A stretch of 64,000 bases of DNA from Pelagibacteraceae bacterium AG-430-F16 (GTDB taxonomy: Bacteria; Pseudomonadota; Alphaproteobacteria; Pelagibacterales; Pelagibacteraceae). The notes beneath the pieces are model-generated. The model ran no database searches. It was not told where the DNA came from and saw only the letters and a program-made list of their open reading frames with translations. Shown here piece by piece: positions 59,163 through 64,000 of this stretch (position 1 is the stretch's first letter; the number at the start of each line of letters is the position of its first letter). Position numbers and translations under genes: made by a program. The DNA is taken from NCBI GenBank assembly GCA_003213015.1, contig QCOG01000001.1, positions 124,001 through 188,000 on the forward strand, in the 5' to 3' direction.

Positions 59163-60368
59163 CTTCTTTTTTAAATTACCATCGATTGCATCTAGAAATT
59201 GATTTGTAGTAAGGTATTTTTGATTTGTATCTATTAAAATAGCTAAGTCTTTAGTCATTGATCCAGTTTCAACACAATCAATACAAACTTTTTCTAACGT
59301 ATTTGCAAATTTTATTAGTTCATCATTTGCATCTAATTTTCCTCTATGGGCAAGTCCTCTAGTCCAAGCAAAAATTGATGCTATAGGATTTGTTGAAGTT
59401 TCTTTTCCTTGTTGATGCATTCGGTAATGTCTCGTAACAGTTCCATGAGCAGCCTCTGCTTCCATTGTTCTTCCATCTGGTGCGAGCAGTACACTTGTCA
59501 TAAGTCCAAGAGAACCGTATCCTTGAGCAACAGTATCTGATTGAACATCACCATCATAGTTTTTACAAGCCCAAATATATTTACCACTCCACTTCATTGC
59601 GCAGGCAACCATGTCATCTATAAGCCTATGTTCATATATTAAATTATTCTCTTCAAATGACGATTTAAATTCTTTTTCAAAAACACTCTGAAATATATCT
59701 TTAAATCTTCCATCGTAAGTTTTTAAAATTGTGTTTTTTGTTGATAGATAAACTGGCCACTTTTTAATTAATCCATAGTTAAAGCAAGATCGAGCAAAAT
59801 CTTCTATTGATTTGTCTAAATTGTACATTGATAAAGCCACCCCTGATCCTGGGAAATTGAATACCTCATAATTTTTGGTATCTTTGCCATCTTCAGATGT
59901 CCACTTAATTTCAAGTTTTCCTTTGCCCGGCACTTTAAAGTCGGTTGCTCTATATTGATCTCCAAATGCATGTCTTCCAATAATCACGGGATCAGTCCAT
60001 GAAGGTACTAATCTTGGAACATTTTTACAAATAATAGGTTCTCTAAAAACAGTTCCACCAATGATATTTCTGATTGTACCATTTGGAGATCTCCACATTT
60101 TTTTTAAATTAAATTCTTTTACTCGTGCTTCGTCTGGAGTAATTGTTGCACATTTAATACCCACTCCATTTTTTTTAATTGCATTCGCACAATCAATAGT
60201 TATTTGATCTGAAGTATTATCCCTGCTTTTCATACCAAGATCGTAATATTCAATACCCAAATCTAGATACGGTAATATCAGTTTATTCTTAATAAACTCC
60301 CAAATTACTCTTGTCATTTCATCGCCATCCAACTCGACGATTGGATTTTTGACCTTAATTTTGCTCAT
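59154..60368 (-). CDS. icd: Isocitrate dehydrogenase (NADP type)
   Basis: Icd oxidises isocitrate to 2-oxoglutarate in the TCA cycle. The 404-residue protein follows the eukaryote-like/alphaproteobacterial class [131 protein letters not shown] and [35 protein letters not shown]. It is convergent with alaS and divergent from psd. Confidence 0.97.
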   Translation of the reverse strand: MSKIKVKNPIVELDGDEMTRVIWEFIKNKLILPYLDLGIEYYDLGMKSRDNTSDQITIDCANAIKKNGVGIKCATITPDEARVKEFNLKKMWRSPNGTIRNIIGGTVFREPIICKNVPRLVPSWTDPVIIGRHAFGDQYRATDFKVPGKGKLEIKWTSEDGKDTKNYEVFNFPGSGVALSMYNLDKSIEDFARSCFNYGLIKKWPVYLSTKNTILKTYDGRFKDIFQSVFEKEFKSSFEENNLIYEHRLIDDMVACAMKWSGKYIWACKNYDGDVQSDTVAQGYGSLGLMTSVLLAPDGRTMEAEAAHGTVTRHYRMHQQGKETSTNPIASIFAWTRGLAHRGKLDANDELIKFANTLEKVCIDCVETGSMTKDLAILIDTNQKYLTTNQFLDAIDGNLKKKLN

Positions 60369-60390
60369 ATTTATGTATAAATCTTAGTAA

Positions 60391-60420
60391 TTGAATTTCT
60401 GCTTTTTATATACATATTAA
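60391..60420 (+). promoter_or_regulatory. Possible sigma-70 promoter of psd-pssA
   Basis: TTGAAT and TATTAA with an 18-bp spacer, ending 25 bp before the psd ATG in the icd-psd divergent gap. It is plausible but lies in strongly AT-rich DNA. Confidence 0.42.
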
Positions 60421-60445
60421 TCAGAAATTATCAAATTAAAGGATT

Positions 60446-61093
60446 ATGATAGATAAAGTTTTTCCTAAAATACATAATGAAGGTTATAAGTTTTTAGTAA
60501 TCTTTGGACTTGGAACACTCGTTTTATATTTAATAAGTGGTTTCTTAGGTTTAATAGGTATTATTCTTACAATATGGGTTTACTATTTTTTTAGAGATCC
60601 AGATAGATTCCCAATAAACGATGAAAATTATCTTGTAAGTCCAGCTGATGGATTAGTGATTAAAGTGGAGGAAGTTAATGGTCCTTCAGAACTTTCTTTA
60701 GAGAATAAAAAATTTACCAAAGTAAGCGTATTCATGAATGTTTTTGATTGTCACGTAAACAGAATTCCATGTAGTGGCGAAATTGAAGAAATTTTATATA
60801 AACCTGGAAAATTTTTAAATGCTTCATTAGATAAAGCCAGCGAAGATAATGAGAGAAATTATTATAAAATTAAAAATAGTAATGGTGATCAAGTTGTAGT
60901 TGTTCAGATAGCTGGTTTGATTGCTAGGCGTATTGTTACTGAGACAAATAAAGGGGAAAAACTAAACCAAGGTGATCGAATAGGAATGATTAGATTCGGT
61001 AGTAGGGCAGACATATACTTTGAAAATTACAAACCTTTAGTAAAAGTAAATCAAAGGGCAGTGGCTGGAGAGACATTAATTGCAAAAAAATAA
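60446..61093 (+). CDS. psd: Phosphatidylserine decarboxylase (short type)
   Basis: Psd makes phosphatidylethanolamine from phosphatidylserine. The 215-residue proenzyme has an N-terminal hydrophobic region (about 15-45) and FFRDPDRFPINDENYLVSPADGLV, NVFDCHVNRIPCSGEI, and the self-cleavage/pyruvoyl motif in GMIRFGSRADIYF (Gly-Ser). The size and cleavage sequence fit the short, archaeal-like Psd group common in alphaproteobacteria. It overlaps pssA, its pathway partner. Confidence 0.95.
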   Translation: MIDKVFPKIHNEGYKFLVIFGLGTLVLYLISGFLGLIGIILTIWVYYFFRDPDRFPINDENYLVSPADGLVIKVEEVNGPSELSLENKKFTKVSVFMNVFDCHVNRIPCSGEIEEILYKPGKFLNASLDKASEDNERNYYKIKNSNGDQVVVVQIAGLIARRIVTETNKGEKLNQGDRIGMIRFGSRADIYFENYKPLVKVNQRAVAGETLIAKK

Positions 61094-61094
61094 A

Positions 61095-61892
61095 ATGGAA
61101 CAACAAAATAAAAATTTTAAATTAGTCGCGAACAAAAAAACAAGATCAATTTTACCTAATATGTTTACACTTGTAGGCGTATGCATAGGTTTAACTTCTA
61201 TAAAATTTGCTTTTGATGGCAGGTTTGGTTTTGCAGTTCTAGCAATTTTAGTTGCTGGGATTATAGATGGTCTTGATGGAAGAATTGCAAGACTTATCAA
61301 AGGAACTTCAGAAGTTGGTAAAGAACTTGACTCTTTAACAGATGTTATAAGTTTTGGAGTTGCTCCGGCATTTATAATGTATTTTTGGTCCCTAAATAAT
61401 CTTGGAAGAGTGGGGTGGTTAGTTTGTTTGATTTATGTAATTTGTGTTGCTTTAAGATTGGCTAGATTTAATATTACTTCAAATACCAATGCAAAGTGGA
61501 AAGATAATTTTTTCGAAGGCGTCCCTTCACCGGCTGGAGGTATTTTAGTTTTATTTCCATTAATTTATAGTTTTAGTGAACTTCAGTTTTTTTTGATCGA
61601 AAATGAATATCTAGTGCCTGGTTTTTTTATTTTAACTTCAATATTATTAATTAGCAAGATACCAACTTATTCTTTTAAAAAGATTGTGGTACCAAGAAGA
61701 TTAACAATTTTTTTATTATTTACGTTAATTTTATTTTTTGGTTTGTTATTAATTTATACTTATAACGTTATAGTAGTATCAACACTAATATACTTACTTC
61801 TTATACCAATTAGCTTTTTCCATTTTCGCAAGCTATCCAAAAAATTTAGTCATGCTAATCAAGATGGCGAAGATCAAGAAGATGTCCTTTAA
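61095..61892 (+). CDS. pssA: CDP-diacylglycerol-serine O-phosphatidyltransferase
   Basis: PssA makes phosphatidylserine, the substrate of Psd. The CDP-alcohol phosphatidyltransferase signature DGLDGRIARLIKGTSEVGKELDSLTD is complete and is embedded among several membrane helices. The ORF track starts at 61080, overlapping psd by 14 bp; the second Met (61095, MEQQNKNFK) is equally plausible and is reported. It precedes a GT8-like gene by 0 bp. Confidence 0.95.
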   Translation: MEQQNKNFKLVANKKTRSILPNMFTLVGVCIGLTSIKFAFDGRFGFAVLAILVAGIIDGLDGRIARLIKGTSEVGKELDSLTDVISFGVAPAFIMYFWSLNNLGRVGWLVCLIYVICVALRLARFNITSNTNAKWKDNFFEGVPSPAGGILVLFPLIYSFSELQFFLIENEYLVPGFFILTSILLISKIPTYSFKKIVVPRRLTIFLLFTLILFFGLLLIYTYNVIVVSTLIYLLLIPISFFHFRKLSKKFSHANQDGEDQEDVL

Positions 61893-62807
61893 ATGAAAAA
61901 AAGCGCTATAGTTTCATTAGCAGATGAAAAGTATTTTGATTTGTTAATTGAATTGATAGACTCAATTAAAAAGAAACCTGAGAGTAAAGATACAGCAATT
62001 TGTGTACTCGATGCAGGAATAAATGACAATCAAAGAGAGCAATTAAAAAATAAGGTTGATGAAGTAGCAAAAGCAGAGTGGGATATTGAAGTTTCAAATT
62101 TTAAAGTAATGGGAAAAGAATGGCTCAAAAGTCAAGTGTCTCGAGCATTCCTACCAAAATATTTTCCAAAATATGAGAAGTATCTTTGGATAGACTGTGA
62201 TGCATGGGTTAACGATTGGAAGTGTGTAGAATTATACTTCAAAGCATGTGAAAAAGGAAAATTAGGAATTACTCAAACAATGGGACCAGGATATAAGATA
62301 ATGTCTAAAGTTAAATGGTTATTTGGAAAACTAGCAATTATCAAAAGTCAAAATTTCAAACATGCTCTTTCATCAAATATTGATATTTCAAAATCAAGAA
62401 AACTTGCGTTTGCACCCCATATTAACATTGGAGTATTTTCACTTCAAAAAAATTCACCATGTTGGGAGGTATGGCAAAAAAATCTAAGACAAACTTTGAA
62501 AAATGGAAAAATTTTTGGTTCAGAAGGGTTAGCAATAAATCTAAGTGTTTACATAGATGAAGTAGATACAGAATTTTTACCTTTAAATTGCAACTGGATT
62601 GCGAGCAATTTACTTCCAAAATACGATGATTTTCAAAAAACATTTGTAGAGCCTTACTTACCGAATAATAAAATTGGCATTATGCATTTAGCTGCTGGAA
62701 TTTGGAAAAACAATGTTGATATGAGATTAGATAAAAACATAAAAATCGATATTTATAATCTTCAAGATCAAAAAGAAACTAAAAGCTTAAGGTTTAACAA
62801 TAGTTGA
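61893..62807 (+). CDS. GT8-like glycosyltransferase
   Basis: A 304-residue protein with a GT-A fold pattern resembling family GT8. It begins KSAIVSLADEKYFDLLIELIDSIKKKPESKDTAICVLDAG, and the metal-binding DxD appears in KYLWIDCDAWVNDWK. The histidine in IGIMHLAAGIWK near the C-terminus fits the second metal-site motif. No membrane helix is seen. It is translationally tied to pssA upstream (0 bp) and rlmE downstream (4-bp overlap). The donor and acceptor are unknown; a glycolipid product is only suggested by proximity to phospholipid genes. Confidence 0.75.
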   Translation: MKKSAIVSLADEKYFDLLIELIDSIKKKPESKDTAICVLDAGINDNQREQLKNKVDEVAKAEWDIEVSNFKVMGKEWLKSQVSRAFLPKYFPKYEKYLWIDCDAWVNDWKCVELYFKACEKGKLGITQTMGPGYKIMSKVKWLFGKLAIIKSQNFKHALSSNIDISKSRKLAFAPHINIGVFSLQKNSPCWEVWQKNLRQTLKNGKIFGSEGLAINLSVYIDEVDTEFLPLNCNWIASNLLPKYDDFQKTFVEPYLPNNKIGIMHLAAGIWKNNVDMRLDKNIKIDIYNLQDQKETKSLRFNNS

Positions 62808-63415
62808 AAAAAAATAAGATATCTAAAAGTTGGGTTATAAGACAAAGAAGAGACAAATATGTTCGTCTATCAAAGTTAGAAGGTTATAGATCGAGGGCGG
62901 TATATAAACTTAAAGAATTAGACGAAAAATTTAAAATTATTAAAAATAATTTAAATATTTTGGATGTGGGTTCTGCACCTGGAAGTTGGACACAGTATCT
63001 ATCTGAAAAATCAAAAGGTTCAAAAATAATGTCTATTGATCTTAAAAAAGTTGAGAAAATAAAAGACGTTTATCATGTTGTTGGCGATTTTTTGGATAAT
63101 AAAAACCAAAAAATGATTACAGATTATTTTCCAAAAAAAATAGATCTAGTAGTCTCTGATATGGCGGTTAATACAACTGGAAATAAAAATTTAGATTCAA
63201 TTCAAACGGGTGAACTTTCTTTAACAGCAATGCACTTTGCTATTGGTATGCTGCGACCAAAAGGAATTTTTTTATCGAAAATTTTTATGGGCTCAACATT
63301 TAATGAAATTGTTGAAAATGCAAAAAAAAACTTTAAAGAAAGTAAAATTTTTAAACCACCTTCAAGCAGAAAAGACTCGAAAGAAAGCTTCATTATCTGT
63401 AAAAATTTAAGATAG
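62804..63415 (+). CDS. rlmE: 23S rRNA 2'-O-ribose methyltransferase RlmE (FtsJ/RrmJ)
   Basis: RlmE methylates U2552 (E. coli numbering) in the 23S rRNA A loop. The N-terminus SWVIRQRRDKYVRLSKLEGYRSRAVYKLKELDEKFKII and the SAM motif ILDVGSAPGSWTQYLSEK are diagnostic; DLVVSDMAVNTTGN and the catalytic Lys in FLSKIFMG follow. It starts at TTG 62804, overlapping the GT8-like stop by 4 bp. Length 203 is normal. Confidence 0.94.
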   Translation: MKKNKISKSWVIRQRRDKYVRLSKLEGYRSRAVYKLKELDEKFKIIKNNLNILDVGSAPGSWTQYLSEKSKGSKIMSIDLKKVEKIKDVYHVVGDFLDNKNQKMITDYFPKKIDLVVSDMAVNTTGNKNLDSIQTGELSLTAMHFAIGMLRPKGIFLSKIFMGSTFNEIVENAKKNFKESKIFKPPSSRKDSKESFIICKNLR

Positions 63416-63452
63416 TCACTTTAAAATTTTCAGGAATCGTATATAAACTATT

Positions 63453-64000
63453 ATGGATCCTATAAAAGAAGCACTTACCTTTGATGATGTCACTTTAGCG
63501 CCAAAGTATTCTTCTGTGCTTCCTTCCGAGGTAAATACGTCTGTCAAATTGTCAAAAAATTTGAATCTTAAAATACCTTTGCTTTCGTCTGCCATGGACA
63601 CAGTCACAGAGTCCAAAATGGCAATTGAAATTGGAAAGGCAGGGGGTATTGGAGTTATTCACAGGAATCTCACCATTAATGAACAGATATTAGAAATAAA
63701 AAAAGTTCAAAAAAAAGGTTTAGCAGTTGGCGCAGCAGTTGGGACTAATGATACCGAACTATCTCGAGCAGAGAAAATTATTAAGTGTAAAGTAGATTTG
63801 ATTGTTGTTGATACAGCACATGGCCATTCTAAAAGGGTAGCGAATATAATTAAATTTATAAAAATAAGAAAATCGAGTAAAACAACCTTATGTGCAGGCA
63901 ATATTGCAACAGCTGAAGCAGCGAAATTTTTATGCAAACTCGGAGTAGATATAGTAAAAGTAGGAATTGGACCAGGATCGATTTGTACAACTAGACTTGT
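63453..64000 (+). CDS. guaB: IMP dehydrogenase lacking CBS domains (partial, 3' end outside window)
   Basis: GuaB oxidises IMP to XMP, the committed step to GMP. It is not in the ORF track because it runs off the window. The translated start is MDPIKEALTFDDVTLAPKYSSVLPSEVNTS, with LLSSAMDTVTESKMAIEIGKAGGIGVIHRN. Directly after IKKVQKKG the sequence resumes with LAVGAAVGTND...VVDTAHGHSKRV and the catalytic loop GPGSICTTR. The two CBS repeats that normally sit between these blocks (about 120 residues) are missing. The ATG at 63453 lies 37 bp after rlmE, with an AGGAA-like site upstream. Confidence 0.93.
   Translation, partial: MDPIKEALTFDDVTLAPKYSSVLPSEVNTSVKLSKNLNLKIPLLSSAMDTVTESKMAIEIGKAGGIGVIHRNLTINEQILEIKKVQKKGLAVGAAVGTNDTELSRAEKIIKCKVDLIVVDTAHGHSKRVANIIKFIKIRKSSKTTLCAGNIATAEAAKFLCKLGVDIVKVGIGPGSICTTRL

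Noticed and set aside
63416-63937. Minus-strand ORFs at the right end
   Set aside because: They are antisense to the partial guaB gene, whose conserved motifs show the true coding frame.

Overview
This window is a compact, very AT-rich (by eye roughly 30% G+C) bacterial chromosome segment. Lysine-, asparagine- and isoleucine-rich proteins, near-zero intergenic space, 4-bp gene overlaps, an alphaproteobacterial gene order (tol-pal-cpoB-tilS-ftsH-folP-glmM; glyQS-ppdK), a GAAC-N7-GAAC SOS operator and a proteorhodopsin all point to a SAR11-clade alphaproteobacterium (Candidatus Pelagibacter or a close relative). This assignment comes from protein recognition, not from a database search. Both ends cut through genes: tkt at the left and guaB at the right.

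Layout. 1-5.2 kb: transketolase (minus), then a plus-strand run of a coiled-coil protein, zapA, 5-formyl-THF cyclo-ligase, ymdB-like phosphodiesterase, yebC and a ruvC-like nuclease without ruvA/ruvB. 5.3-11.2 kb: the complete Tol-Pal envelope system (tolQ, tolR, tolA, tolB, pal, cpoB), a clear terminator after pal, then tilS. 11.2-17.6 kb: ftsH, folP, glmM, thiD, purA. 17.6-22.1 kb (minus): rpoH, rluD, an ABC-2 transporter pair and a Sua5-type threonylcarbamoyl-AMP synthase, with a plus-strand tRNA-Arg(TCG). 22.1-29.7 kb: isoprenoid genes (xseB-ispA-dxs, ispB), aroC, pdxH, an S49 peptidase and glyQ. 29.7-38.9 kb: glyS, ppdK, nadC-nadA, tRNA-Leu(GAG), a cupin, ygfZ and a dihydroorotase-family gene. 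38.9-41.4 kb (minus): a three-gene surface-glycan cassette. 41.5-46.8 kb: prpE, then blue-tuned proteorhodopsin followed by a 2Fe-2S ferredoxin, a TrxR-like ferredoxin-NADP reductase and a GST, ending with a cysteine-poor dksA. 46.9-55.1 kb: a membrane glycosyltransferase pair, SOS-type umuDC, tandem GFA-family genes, glycerate kinase, a TolC-like protein and recA. 55.1-56.3 kb: a two-gene accessory insert (GIY-YIG/NUMOD3 nuclease-like protein plus an unknown protein). 56.5-64 kb: alaS, icd, psd-pssA, a GT8-like glycosyltransferase, rlmE and the start of guaB.

How the genes work together. Most are core housekeeping: envelope integrity, folate/cofactor, isoprenoid, NAD and phospholipid synthesis, translation and stress response. 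The adaptive parts are light-driven proton pumping with an adjacent redox chain, propionate activation, surface glycosylation and a small SOS cluster. umuDC carries a perfect SOS operator, and recA has a near-perfect one inside its probable promoter.

No gene-free stretch reaches 300 bases. The longest gaps are about 215 bp before proteorhodopsin, 169 bp before the GFA pair and 167 bp before alaS. The most interesting signals are the dyad-rich leader before proteorhodopsin, the nuclease-like insert between recA and alaS, a guaB that lacks its CBS (Bateman) module, a ruvC-like gene at the ruvC locus without ruvAB, and five convergent gene pairs whose stop codons interlock by exactly 4 bp.
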